Assembly: GCA_011319805.1 (NCBI GenBank)
Contig: SJRY01000146.1
Span: 62,001 to 126,000, forward strand
Origin: Macrocybe gigantea
Lineage: Eukaryota > Basidiomycota > Agaricomycetes > Agaricales > Callistosporiaceae
Direction: 5' to 3'
Length of the DNA stretch: 64,000 bases
A program made the translations under genes and the position numbers. How positions within the stretch are numbered: position 1 is the stretch's first letter; each line of letters opens with the position of its first letter. The notes beneath the pieces were generated by a model. It was not told the origin of the DNA. It saw only the letters and a list, made by a program, of their open reading frames with translations, and made no database searches. This document shows, piece after piece, positions 34,170 to 45,480 of the stretch.

Positions 34170-34174
34170 ATGTG
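34170..34174 (+). repeat. target site duplication ATGTG, right of solo LTR
   Basis: Exact copy of 33821-33825. Confidence 0.85.
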
Positions 34175-34328
34175 CTTGATGCAAATTCAAAAACCTGTCT
34201 ACAATAATAATGGGACACATCAAAAACAGACAATTCTGATAGATAATGGAACCTTACTGAATGGAGAACTGCAATTGTTTTATTTCCCACCAGGCCACAA
34301 GTGTGCAGGAGTATTCAAAGGGATGGTG

Positions 34329-36006
34329 TATGTGCAGCACAGGCTTTATCCTTCGACAGCACCATGCTTAACTTGGGATCCTGCATCAGGATGACTGGCT
34401 CATTCTCATCATTGTGATCATTATCATCCATTAGCCCTCCATGCAATAATTCATCATTGATAACTGCGCTGTCCTCGGATTCATCATTTTCACATGCTGG
34501 CTGATTGCTTGCAAGGTGAGCCTATTTTGTTGCATTTGCATATTGCCCTAGCTTGTCATTGTAGTTGTTCTGCACCTCACATTGCCTCTTTTTAGCTCTA
34601 GCTGCACTTTTGATAGCCAATTGTGTGATATGACAAGCCTCCTTTGCTGCATCTTGGAATAATGCACATGGGACTTGCTTAGCTTGTTTTCTGGCAAGAT
34701 CTGCAAGTAAAATTGCTTGAGAGGCTCAGATTTCTGCCATGTCTGCCTCTTTAATGGCCAAGGCAAGTTTCTTTTGAGCTTGGTTTGCTTCTTCTCTTGC
34801 TAATGTTGCTGTTTTGTCAGCTGTTCACATGACTGGTGGATCCTCTGGAGGCACTGGAGTCAACACAGGGAATACCAAAGGTTGGTGTGTGCTGTCATCA
34901 TCTGAGACTTCATTGAATGGATTGATGATGATATTCATATCAGATTTAGTAAGGATGCCCATCTTGGTTCACTTTGCAGGGGGGTTATCCTTGCTCTCTT
35001 GCTTTTGAGCAGGTAACACATCAGTCAAGAATATTAAATATATCCTCTCTGGCTTTACTTGCCCTTTGGTTCTCCTTGTCAGCTTCTTCTCTTTCTCTCT
35101 TCCTCTTCATATTTGGTAATCATGCTGTGACTTGCCATTTCCATGCCTTTGTATGTCCCATTTTCTGAAGGAGTGTTGTAAATTGCCACATGATCAACAG
35201 AGCTTCCAATCTTGCATGACTAATAATGAAATAACTTCTTCAAACAGTTGTTTTATCCAAATCTGCTACACAATTTTCTTGTATATCAATTTCTCCATAA
35301 CTCTGTAAAGCTATTTTCTTGCAAGTAGAGTTTAAAGCAAGTTATTCAAGGATCAGTGGTAAAGTAACACTTCTGTAATGCTTTTGATCATGTGACAGTA
35401 TTCAAAGGGATGGCGATTATCCTTAAAGAGCATGGGGATGATGTTAGCTATAAATGCACCCAGTGTAAGGATTTTTCATCTGGTTGCATTGCTGCAGGGA
35501 ATCCAAATGACTGTTGCTGTCAGTGGATTCTTTACAATCAACCTGACTTTATCAATGTAAGATCACATCTTGAAGAAGAATATAACACACAAGGGTTTTC
35601 GGTGCTCATACTTCCAAAATTTCACTGTGACCTCAACTTCATTGAGCAATGTTGGGGTTATGCAAAGCAGGTTTATCAAAGGTTCCCTCTGGCTAAAAGG
35701 GAAGAGGCAATGGAGAAGTTCATCATAGAGGCCTTAGAATCGATCCCCCTTATTACAATTCAAAGGTATTTGCAAGGCAACTCACAACGAGCCTTTCTGT
35801 TCCTCATATTGGGTTTAAACTGTACAAGTTTGCAAAATGGTCTCTAAGATTCATGGATGCATATTGGAAGGGTCTGAATAGCCTTCAAGCAGTGTGGGCA
35901 AGCAAAAAATATCACGGGCATCAAGTCCTACCTGAAAGCTTGATGCGGGATATGGAACTGGACAATGTGGCATGTTTATAAGAGATCAAAGCACCTTACA
36001 TGGTTT
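34329..36006 (-). repeat. right arm of palindrome
   Basis: Exact inverted copy of 31060-32737 as far as can be read. The plus frame 35392-35847 here encodes the same 151 residues as the minus frame 31674-31219 in the left arm. Confidence 0.93.
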
Positions 36007-36529
36007 GTCGGTTGCTAGATAAGATATATACATGTGATTCCCATTACAGAATGGTCACAGCACATGATGTGGTGGGTTTTGTCTGATGCCTACCTTACCA
36101 GCCTGAAGTTGTAGTATGTACAGTTGTGAACAAATAAATACAACAAATTTTTCGCCTCATTTTTGTAAGAATCCACAATCACTCAGGATGCTTGAAAATG
36201 GCTGGAATGGGTAGAGTAGATACATATGAACATATTTTAGTGAGTTCTGCTGCTGAATCATTCTTTTAGAGCAGCCAACAACATACAAGAAGGGCTCAGA
36301 TGCAATGAGCAAGGCTCCCCACATGCAATGTCACTACAAGAAGAGTTGGCAAGGCTAAAAGACCCTCACCTCACTCAGTTTCACATGAGAACGCATGCTT
36401 CCTGTGGCCACATCATCTTCTCATAAATGCATTAAGGTCAACAAAGACACTATTGAGGTCAACAAAGATGCTACACCTGATTCTGAAGAGGTTTAGTGCA
36501 TTGAGGCAGTCACAATATGAGAGGAGAGC

Positions 36530-38850
36530 ATGGAACCTACCATTCCTCTAAGTCCCAGCTTAACCAATCCAAATGACACCAGAACATCCCCATTACTCTT
36601 GTCCTTGCCTCCCTTGGACCCTTCAGATGAAGCTGCTGAGGCTTGGGAAGCAGAACTTAATGTGATGTTGAACCCAGCACAGAATGAGATTCGTGGGTGG
36701 ACAGAGCTATGGGAGCAGATCAAAGACAATATGAAAAAAGGTGCCAAAACCTTACCACTCTTGAAGCTCAATAAGCTTCTTATGCTTTGGAACTTCGCCA
36801 CATTAAGGTTGAAAGGAATCAGACACATTGCAGTGAGTCAGGAGATAGCATGACAATGGCATGAAAAGGAGGGTGCTCATTTTGCACAAAAGGTGCAAGC
36901 ATTAGCTCATCATTATCAGCTGTGGGAACAGCTCCCTCGAGAAAAGTATGGCAGTGCATGCAAAGGGCGAACTCTGCTTTCGAATGAGTAAATCAAAAAA
37001 GCCATGCAAGACTGGCTTACAATGCAAACTGCCGGTAGCATAACACCAAAGCAATTTTGAGATGCCCTCAACAATGACATCCTTCCTTTACTCCTGGTGA
37101 TGTTGAAAAAGCTATTGAGTGAGTGAACAGTGATGAGTGCTCTGTGCTGCTGACTGCCGATAAGTCCTAAATTAGCAATCCTGCTCCCACCTTCGAAATC
37201 ACCACTGATTACTTGGCTCCCTTAGCATGATTCTACAGCTTTAGTCATGATCACTTGCTAGCACTCAAAATTCCAATGAACTCCCTGAGGCTTCCATTTC
37301 AGATCCCAGAATTCACCAAACACATCGCATCCTTATGTTTCAGACCTTCCACCGATCCTGTATCGCCAACAGCTGATCTGGTAATCCCTCTACCATATGT
37401 CACTCCCAATCTATCGAGCCCACCATGGCAAAACTATTGCCATCTTTAATCTCATGTGTTCCAGTGCTCCCAAGGACCCTTTGTTGCTGCAAGCTCAAAA
37501 CAGATGATTTCGAGCAAGTGACCATGTTTCTGTTGCCTTTCTCTCGAAAATCTTATGACTTTAGTTTCACTGATTCACTTTACGTTCCTTAGAATGTGTT
37601 CATGCTCCACCTTACCATGCATATCACTGGTATCGGAATGCATTTCACCTATACTTTTACCATTTATCTTCTGATTCTGAATAGTCCTACATCCTCTGAC
37701 ATTTCAGCCAGGATACTTTCTCTTGAAATCTTATGACTCTTCTTTTCTTTCATTTCAAAACCTCTTGAAATAGATGATGTCCTTTTCTTATCAGTTTCAA
37801 AATCATATGATATATTCTTTTCTTTGGTTTTGACTTTGCTGATTCTCCCCATGTTCAAAATCTTATACCTATAAAACCCATGTACTTGGTGTTTGTAACA
37901 ATAATAGAAAAAGTTACCATCTCAGTTCTCAGCAGCTTTTGCAGTCTATGACTCATGTGGAGTTCTTGTGTTATCGACCTAGCAGTATCGCACTCATGTG
38001 GAGCTGCAGTGTCAAGTCCCAAAATCAGTGTTCCTGACTTCATGTGGAAGTCGCCATTGTTCCAAGTCCCTTTGAAACTCATTGTCATCGTTCCTGACTT
38101 TGCTCAGGATCACAGTTAAGTCCCCCTACATGTTCCCAAAATCACTAAAACTTTCCTTGAAACCATCCTAAAATCACTTTGTTCCTTTTTCCTATCTCAT
38201 TCCTTATCTTCTTGGGTTACTTTGCAACTTGGACAGCTTGTATTTTTACAGCCTTGGATAGGGACTGCTGCTTCCTTCATTCCACCTTGTTGGTTTTATT
38301 GGTTAGTGCTACCTGATAGTCATCAACGGCTCATCGCTGGCTGGTACAATTGGGATAGAGGTTGACAACATTGCAGAAAGGTGTTTATATGGATGGTCAT
38401 GAATGCCCAGATGTTGTTGAGTATCGTAAAAAGGTGTTTCTGCCAGCAATGGCAGAACATAAAGCTTGGATGGTGACATATGAAGGACCTGACATGAAAC
38501 AAGTTCCCCCAAAGCTCCAACCAGGGCAAAAGGAGATTATTCCCAATTTTCAGAATGAGTAGTGCTTGACAGTCAATGAATACAAATCCCAGGCATGGTC
38601 AGTAATGTCTATCAGTCTCATATTGGAAAGCATGGTATTTAACAACACTCTCAAGGCTCAAAGTGGATCAGACAATATTGCAAAAGAAAGGGCAAGGTCA
38701 GCTAATCCACATCTCAAAGTTTATCAATCCTGAGACAGGACATCTTGTCCATCGAATGCCTGATGGCATTGTCCTGGATGAGGCAAGAGTAATCATTTAC
38801 CCCAGGTCAAATGGTGATGCCCGGTGGGATGTGGATCAGCTTTGTTAGGG
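36530..38850 (+). pseudogene. second DDE transposase pseudogene of a related family, interrupted
   Basis: The N-terminal part 36530-37150 contains EIRGWTELWEQIKDNMKKGAK, LLMLWNFATLRLKGI and WHEKEGAHFAQKVQALAHHYQ. Remains then stop near 37130-37150. The gene resumes at about 38360 with LQKGVYMDGHECPDVVEYRK, VTYEGPDMKQVPPKL, NEYKSQAW and the fragment about 38660-38850 (GHLVHRMPDG). The DxxNxxH core is lost. It is preceded by a separate coding-like stretch at 36380-36530 and is disabled by many stops. Confidence 0.65.
37150..38360. other. unclassified 1.2-kb insertion inside the second transposase
   Basis: This block separates the two halves of the transposase. It has no recognised gene. Between 37540 and 37870 a motif like TCAAAATCTTATGA or its variants recurs about five times. 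No terminal repeats or target duplication were identified. Confidence 0.45.
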
Positions 38851-38907
38851 CGACCGCTGAGGATGGCCTAAACGTGATGTGCGATATGTGCGAGGGGCTC
38901 AGACAGA

Positions 38908-39004
38908 CCTAGAGGGGAAACCTAAGTTCTTGAAGTAGCTACATATATACACCGACTCACCTAGAGGGGAAACCTAAGAGAATACTCTAAGGTTCCCCTC
39001 TAGG
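38908..39004. repeat. direct repeat plus hairpin with CCTAGAGGGGAA unit
   Basis: CCTAGAGGGGAAACCTAAG occurs at 38908-38926 and again at 38960-38978. Its complement (CTCTAAGGTTCCCCTCTAGG) lies at 38985-39004. The second and third copies form a stem of about 20 bp around a loop of 4 nt. The hairpin lies upstream of the Helitron helicase and may be an element end. Confidence 0.75.
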
Positions 39005-39121
39005 GCACTACCTAGCTATATATGATACTACACGAGGTGGGCACATGGCGGGAGTGAGGTGGAAACGAGGCGCGTAAGTGGCCTTATTCAGGAGCGCCAT
39101 GATGCGAAAGGCGCAAAGGGC

Positions 39122-40681
39122 ATGATGGCTCATGCGACAGGTGCAAATGTTGTGCGACGGTTGCGCGAAGCGTCTTTGGGTCGCGTTGTCGAGGGGACTT
39201 GGTGGTGGAACGCAGGATGTCCCCTGACAATAGCAGAGCAGCACAAGTATGATCAGGAGGAGCAGGCTCAATTGGCAGCAGAGAATGAGGCCAGGTTGAA
39301 TCCAGAGCAGAGAGATGCCTTTGATCAGTTCAGACAGGCTATTGCCAACATGACAGGACAGATCTTCTTTCTTCACAGTCCAGGAAGCACTGGCAAGACA
39401 TTCCTCTATTATACTCTCTGCTATCGTCTGCATTCTGAGGGCAAGATTGTTATCTGTGTGGCATCTTCTGGCATTGCCTCTCTTCTGCTTCCAGGTGGTC
39501 ACACATCACATTCGAGTTTCAAAATCCCCATCCTCATCAATGAGTCTACTGTGTGCACCATCACAAAGACATCACTACTTGCTGCTCTGATTCGCATAAC
39601 AGATCTTATTATCTGGGATGAGGCTCCTATGCAGCATCGTCATATCCATGAAGCTGTTGATCACACATTCCAAGACATCCGAGGCAGTCATCTACCCTTT
39701 GGTGGATTGACTATCATCTTTGGTGGAGACTTTCAGCAGATTCTTCCTGTCATTGAAAAAGGATCCTGTCCAGAGATAGTGGGTGCATGCATGCTGCATT
39801 CTCAATTGTGGAGAAAGATTACAGTCCTCCATTTGAGAAGAAACATGCAATTGAATACTGATAATCTGGAAGAGCATGCTTTTGCAGAGTGGCAACTTCA
39901 AGTTGGACATGGTCAGCACACAGACATAGATGCCAACATTACCCTTCCTGATCATTTTCACTGTGAACACAACACTGTTGCTTCTCTTATTCAAACCATC
40001 TATCCCAATATCAACACTCCTATCCAGAATCCACAGCAATACTTTTCTGCTCACACCATTCTATCTAGCTGCAATGATGATGTGGACTCTCTGAACCATT
40101 ACATTCTCAGAGACTTTCCTGGAGCAGAGCAAGTCTTTCACAGTGCTGATTCAGTTCCTGCAAGCAACAATGGTGAACAGCTTCTGTATCCAGTGGAGTA
40201 TTTGAACTCTATGAATTGTTCAGGACTGCCACTGGCCAAGCTGGCTCTCAAAATAGGCTGTCCTGTCATGGTATTGTGCAATCTGGATACAAGCCATGGT
40301 GTTTGCAATGGGAGTCAGGGAATCATCACTCGGATCCATAATCGTGTTTTAGAGCTCAGGCTCATCACAGATGATCATGCAGAAGAGTTGATCTTTATCC
40401 CACATATCAAGCATGAGCTGCCAGAAGGACAAGTGCCATTCCCACTCACTCAGCTTCAATTTCCCATCTGCTTATGCTTTGCTATGACAATCAACAAGTC
40501 GCAGGGCCAATCAGTAATACATGTTGGGCTGGATTTACGTACCCCGGTTTTCACTCATGGTCAGTTTTATGTTGCTATATCACGAGTAACATCAGTACAT
40601 AACATTAAAGCAATATGGGAAGCAGACAAGATAGATAGTGTAACTAAAAACTTTGTATATAATGAAGTACTATTGGATTGA
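39122..40681 (+). CDS. Helitron PIF1-like helicase (partial transposase)
   Basis: An open frame of 519 codons from ATG 39122 to TGA 40679-40681; the frame stays open to 39059 without ATG. Helicase motifs are in order: a Walker A variant SPGSTGKTF (usually GxGGTGKT), Walker B IIWDEAPM, FGGDFQQILPV, VMVLCNLDTSHGVCNG, TINKSQGQS and YVAISRVTS. This is the C-terminal helicase of a Helitron RepHel protein, which unwinds DNA during rolling-circle transposition. The HUH-nuclease Rep domain is absent, so it is not autonomous. The first 40 residues come from a GC-rich stretch (TWWWNAGCPL) unlike the helicase part, possibly a captured exon. The frame is unbroken, so decay is recent or the helicase is under selection. 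Confidence 0.88.
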   Translation: MMAHATGANVVRRLREASLGRVVEGTWWWNAGCPLTIAEQHKYDQEEQAQLAAENEARLNPEQRDAFDQFRQAIANMTGQIFFLHSPGSTGKTFLYYTLCYRLHSEGKIVICVASSGIASLLLPGGHTSHSSFKIPILINESTVCTITKTSLLAALIRITDLIIWDEAPMQHRHIHEAVDHTFQDIRGSHLPFGGLTIIFGGDFQQILPVIEKGSCPEIVGACMLHSQLWRKITVLHLRRNMQLNTDNLEEHAFAEWQLQVGHGQHTDIDANITLPDHFHCEHNTVASLIQTIYPNINTPIQNPQQYFSAHTILSSCNDDVDSLNHYILRDFPGAEQVFHSADSVPASNNGEQLLYPVEYLNSMNCSGLPLAKLALKIGCPVMVLCNLDTSHGVCNGSQGIITRIHNRVLELRLITDDHAEELIFIPHIKHELPEGQVPFPLTQLQFPICLCFAMTINKSQGQSVIHVGLDLRTPVFTHGQFYVAISRVTSVHNIKAIWEADKIDSVTKNFVYNEVLLD

Positions 40682-40729
40682 ATATTTAAAGTGCCAGTGA
40701 GTGTCAACAAAAGGCCGGGGGGCATAAAA

Positions 40730-40756
40730 GTGCCAGCGGCACGTGTTATATACTTG
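40730..40756 (+). mobile_element. Helitron 3' terminus: hairpin and CTTG end
   Basis: A GTGCC-AGC-GGCAC stem-loop (40730-40742) is followed 14 nt later by ACTTG at 40752-40756. The same hairpin and the same end occur in the reversed copy at 48124-48150. Beyond ACTTG the two copies diverge and both continue with T, as expected of a Helitron junction. The end reads CTTG rather than the usual CTRR. Confidence 0.8.
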
Positions 40757-40924
40757 TAGTCATCGATTGGCAGATGAAGATAGCTGACTAATGGATTAGA
40801 TAGGTGATGTTCCTACGAATTGTGCCAGGGAGAGACCTTGCCTAGCAAGGTAACATACCTGTTAGGCCCATTGTTTGTGACAACCAGAAGTCCCCAGATG
40901 TCGACAGGGTAACCGTCGGATGCA

Positions 40925-40973
40925 TCCACTTCCACTTCCACTTCCACTACACTACACTACACTACACTACACT
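40925..40973. repeat. microsatellite (CACTTC)n then (ACTAC)n
   Basis: Three CACTTC units pass into about five ACTAC units. The stretch from 40757 to 41215 otherwise shows no gene. Confidence 0.85.
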
Positions 40974-41215
40974 CCTCTGTAAGAAACAAAATAGAACATG
41001 CATTTTCCATCATGGGTCGGTAAATCGGTATTCATCATCCCGCCCGCTCGCCAGCCATGCCGCTATCAAATGCTCCAATGCACCGCCAGCAGACCTTCAT
41101 GGGCAGCATCGGCGCCCCATTTACAGGCCCTGTCAAATGATGCAACAAGTCCAAAATGACCACATAAGTTGAACCTATCGGAAGGGAATTCAAACTGCTG
41201 TGCCTTCGGGAGCAG

Positions 41216-44200
41216 ATGGAAAAGTTGAAGGAACTCGATTGCGAAATGGCGCCTGTTCCTACGGCGGACATAGCTGTCTTGGACACCATGGCGCCAGATG
41301 ATGCACGACTGCTAACTCCTCCATTACCTGAAAACAAAGAGCCCATGCCATTCGAATACCCCTTGGAAACAGGCTCCGTACAGTGCGAGCTGCCACCTGT
41401 TCAACAGACAAATGCAACCGACAACCTTTACGAGACATGGCAAGGCATTTTTCCGACCTTTGCTGAACCTTACCTCGCCTACATCACGTCGTCCACGGGG
41501 AAACCAGCCATCGCTACCGATTTCCTCTCCTTGTGCACCTCATACACCAAGGAATGTCCGAAGATGGCATCTCGGATTCTTTGTCTATTACAGGATTGTG
41601 AGTATGACAATATGCTTGTTTCGATTCTTGACTTACACTTGTTCAGGCTTCAAGAAGTTCTAAGTCATTTCTTGTCAATGCCAGGACGTCTTCCATGTCC
41701 TCATTTCTAACAGACTTTTCCTGACTTCACCGAGCTTGCCACGCACTGCAGTTTCGATGCACCTTCTTGATTTCTATCATGCACTTTTCGAACGGTCATG
41801 CGACGTGGTCAATGCACTGGCAAATGCATTGAATACATTCTACTCGAGACAAGGATTTGTACTGCTTAACTCCAAGGTATGTCTTTTGTAACTGTTTCTA
41901 ATTTTCTGGCTCTAACGATGGCTAAAGCATGAATCTGTCAAAGAGGCATTCCATCATGGCCTCAGTCAGGCTATCCTGTGGTATGGCAACCTACAGCTGC
42001 TCATCGAGGATTGCATAGAAAAAGCTATCGCTGCAGCTGAAACAGAAGTATGAGGACAAGCGACTTCTTCAACATTCATGGATGACCGACCAGCTTCTGC
42101 AGCCACCACAGAAATCGACCATTCTACAGCTTCAGCAACCTTTGGAAGTGATCCCCTCTCAGAACTGCCTCCAGATAATCCTGCAATGTGCACTCGCCTA
42201 TTGCAGCAATGATGTCCTGCGTGTTTCAGCGGCGTCGAGTTTGGTCGCCCCTTTGAAGAAGGTGGAGACATTCAAGTCTGCATCGACAGCAATTTCAATC
42301 ATCGGCACCTTAAAACAGCAGGCAGCTGTCCCAAGTTCCACGACCCTTCCTATTTTATTCCCAAGGATCAAGTTGACAAAGTCGGCCGATGTATCGAAGC
42401 GGCAAGGAAAAGGCCTCCTCGCCAGCATAAAAAAGTGCCTGTCCCAGATGAAGCTATTGACAAATGTGAATGCTCGCACGTCTCTGGTTTGGGGTCAAAC
42501 TTGAAGACAAATACTGAGCACTTTGATGACACTAGTGTCATGGCCCTCGTATGTCGACATGACATCCCACTCTTCCTCGCCAACATTGATACTCCTGGCG
42601 AACAGCAAAAGTATGCCATTGCGCTCATTGAGCATTTATTCAGCCTCATACCAAAGACTGCAACAGTAGCCCGACATCAGCTGCACACTAGATTGAAGTA
42701 TTCAATTGGTAAAGCTGCTTGTTCATTAATGTATCCGATACTCATTGGGTTTTTCCAGTTCGATTTCTTGCTTCTGGGTATCGCAGATCGATTGATGTTT
42801 GTAACAAGCGCGATGCATGCCCATGTCCATCAATGGGCTTGCCAACCCATGTACAATCCTCACCTCACAAAGGGTCTCAGCTTGTCTGATGGCAAAGGTG
42901 CAGAGCATCTGTGGTCACGTTTGTGTAGACTAATCGGGATTACACGAGCATCCTCAGTACGTATTCCACTCATCATTCGTTGTCATCTCTGACATTGTCC
43001 ATTTAGCATGAGCAGCAGATTTGGCTGATAGGCTGCCAGGTTTGTGCAATCGGATTGGAACTACGTAATGATCTTGGTGATTGGATGTGCCGCCACCTCG
43101 ATAAAGTGGTCCAACAACATGAGAATCACACTATTGCTACACTCGAAGGTTGTGGATTTTCAACTGTGAAATTACAGCAACAGTGGACCCTTCAGAAAGA
43201 GGCTCAATTGTCTCTTCGTGCTCATACATCGCGAATTATTCTTATTGCTTTCAGATTACTCAAAATTCACAACAGATGCTCCAGCTCGCCTCAAGAAAGA
43301 ACTAGAGACAGTTCTTAACCTCGAAGCTCAGCTCAATATGGTGGAGAGTTCTATTGGATCCACGTGTGCCATGCTTCAGAAGACATCTTCTACCTCATCT
43401 TCAAAATCTGAGCTTCTGACAAGCCTTCGAAAGATGCACTAGAGATTGAAACAGGAAGTTGAGGAGTTATACGCCTCACTCAACATTGAGAAATTCGAGA
43501 ATATCAGTTTGGACTTCGTGTGGACTCTCATCATGGCACAAGACTTGAAGATCAATGTCAGAAAGAGGGCCATTGGGAGTTTCTTCAAGTGGGATCGATT
43601 GGGCCAAGCAGTTGGTGGTCACAGTCAACCGATTGGTAAGCATGCACCATCTTTCGCATGTCTGGGCCACTGTTCATAACGAGGTGATTCTGGCAGGGAC
43701 AAATCTTCATCAAGCGACGCGTGCAGCCATTGGAAAATGCAAGCCTGCCCTCCAAAGGGCCATCAAAAAGTTCAACGGCTATTATTCAATGCTCGAAAGT
43801 CTGCATAAACCGGAATGGAACATCCCGCTCCCTCGACAGCTGCCTACGAAGCTGGTAGACCTACGCCATGGACTGGAATTGATGGAAGATGTCTGGATCA
43901 GTCAATGCCCTGTCAGGGTGCTGAAATGGTTGGAATCCTCTGAGGTCCGGAATGGTACTTGGGCAATGCTCAAGCTTGAGCATTGTACAGAAGAATGCCG
44001 CCGATTGAAGATTGAGTCGAAGAACTTATGCCGCTGGTTTGGGAATGAGCTTGTAGCAATCGAGGTGGCTCTTTTGAAATCAGCTGGTATGCATCGTGGC
44101 TTTGCAGGTCTTTTTACTAATTCACTCATTCAGGTTCGTCTCTGGCCTTTCTACTGGAGCATCGACGAAGCCAGGACCTGAACCTGAGGTTCTCTTGGGC

Positions 44201-45480
44201 AAACGCTTTACTCCCGGCAAAGGACCTGGACCCGCAGGTCATGCACACAAAGGCGATCGCCTCCTTGCACAGAATTCCGGATATCCGCCAGCCCTTTCTG
44301 TCGTGACATCTATATCACCCCTTGATGAAGATGACGAGCATGTTGAAACGAGCTGCAAGATCAGGTTCAGAGTGCCGACGAAACAATTTTAACTGATATA
44401 CTTCTATATGACGAAATACATGAGGAGGATAGCACTGACATAGAACCTGGTGAGGGACTTCCTTCAGAATTAGGGCTTGATTCAAAACAAGACATTGTTG
44501 ATGAAGACTCAATGGGACAGATCAATTGGATCAATATGATTTGGTCATCTCCGGTACGTATCACCCTCAGATGTCCATATTATGCTAAGATACATATTAT
44601 TGTAGGCCAATCATCATTTGTTTCACGGACTCCTCAAGTCATTACACCAGGCAACTTTCTATATACATCCTATTGACACTGCTGCAACCTCAAGAGTTGT
44701 CCGTTTTGGAGCTCAATCCATCCAATTTGACGCATCTGATTTGGCAATCATGGCATCACCAACAGTGCTCCTTAACGATATCTGTGTCAATGGAATCGCC
44801 ATTTACCTCCACCATCACCTTTCTTACCACTTTTCCAGACTATACCATGGCGAGGACTGTGCATTGTTCTCTACGCATGATCTTCTATTGACACAGCACA
44901 ACACATCCGATGACAACCTCTGGTGACACACCATGGCCACAAGTTATTGGACAAAAAACCATTGGATTCTTCCCATCCATCATTCAAGCCATTACGAACA
45001 TTGGATTGTATGTTGTATTTCTCTTGAAACTCATGAGATACTCCTCTTCGACAGCTTAGCTGACCAAGGATTCTGGGAATAGGAAATTCGGATGTGACTG
45101 TCGTGCTCTTCGCTTCACTGAAGTTAATTATCTACGATTTTAGGACACTGTCACTTTTGTTCGGAGGGTACTTGGCCTTGCAAAGAAGAATGGCAAAATT
45201 ATCAGTCACGATGTTGATTGTATCTGGAGAGCGTGCCCAATTCTCGTACACCTCAATCATTTCATGGATACTTCCCTGCTTAATCTCGTTTACAGATAAA
45301 TCCCTGTCAGTCCAACAATTTTGATTGTGGACTATGGGTTCTAACTTGCATTGCCGCCTATCTATGTGGAACCCATCTCACAACTATCGACAAGCTCACC
45401 TTGCCTACCTTGCGCACGCTGTTACTGCAGTGATGCACGAAGGGAAGCAAGAGTGGTGAGACATTCCCGTGCTGCATTCA
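41216..45480 (+). pseudogene. KDZ-type transposase with C-terminal Ulp1-like protease
   Basis: Coding blocks in order: 41216-41710 (N-terminal part, YETWQGIFPTFAEPYLAYIT) and a block to 41877 ending at an intron (41877-about 41929). The transposase core has CIDSNFNHRHLKTAG (42270-42315, DxNF catalytic Asp), VMALVCRHDIPLFLANIDT (42538), AMHAHVHQWACQ and LSLSDGKGAEHLWSRL (42880-42925, acidic residue). Helical segments follow at 43055-44180. The C-terminal peptidase has EHWIVCCISL (His at 45001), LLFDSLAD (Asp near 45053), a Gln near 45308 and FDCGLWVL (catalytic Cys near 45326). The His-Asp-Gln-Cys set is that of C48/Ulp1 SUMO proteases. KDZ transposases with such proteases are known from Agaricomycetes. 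Frame changes, introns and stops (for example TGA after 44926) are frequent, so this copy looks dead. No inverted terminal repeats were found. Confidence 0.75.

Larger units (their letters stand above)
31930..35980 (+). pseudogene. DDE transposase pseudogene (IS630/Tc1-like catalytic core), rearranged
   Basis: Forward pieces in order: an Ala/Lys-rich coiled-coil N-terminal region (about 31930-32600) and an acidic stretch (32580-32700). These are followed by a central part with MYVNGYEREDVVKYWKEVFLP, MLWHHDESTFQLNN (first catalytic Asp) and HHCFIFDNASTHLKW (second Asp) up to about 33820, then an LTR insertion. The sequence resumes from 34175 (NGTLLNGELQLFYFPPGHKCAGVFKGM) until the frame is broken by 1,070 bp of reversed sequence (34327-35396). 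It continues at 35397 with FKGMAIILKEHGDD, the CxxC-rich segment and FHCDLNFIEQCWGYAKQVY (catalytic Glu). This order is that of a common Agaricomycete transposase. Numerous stops make it non-functional. Confidence 0.8.
31060..36006. mobile_element. large palindrome built from a DDE transposase gene
   Basis: Left arm 31060-32737 and right arm 34329-36006 (1,678 bp each) are inverted copies with no indel: paired coordinates always sum to 67066. Long frames in the two arms are identical in translation. The spacer is 32738-34328. The arms combine the 5' and 3' parts of one transposase gene: the left arm is the reversed 3' part followed by the forward 5' part, and the right arm is the reversed 5' part followed by the forward 3' part. 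Confidence 0.9.
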
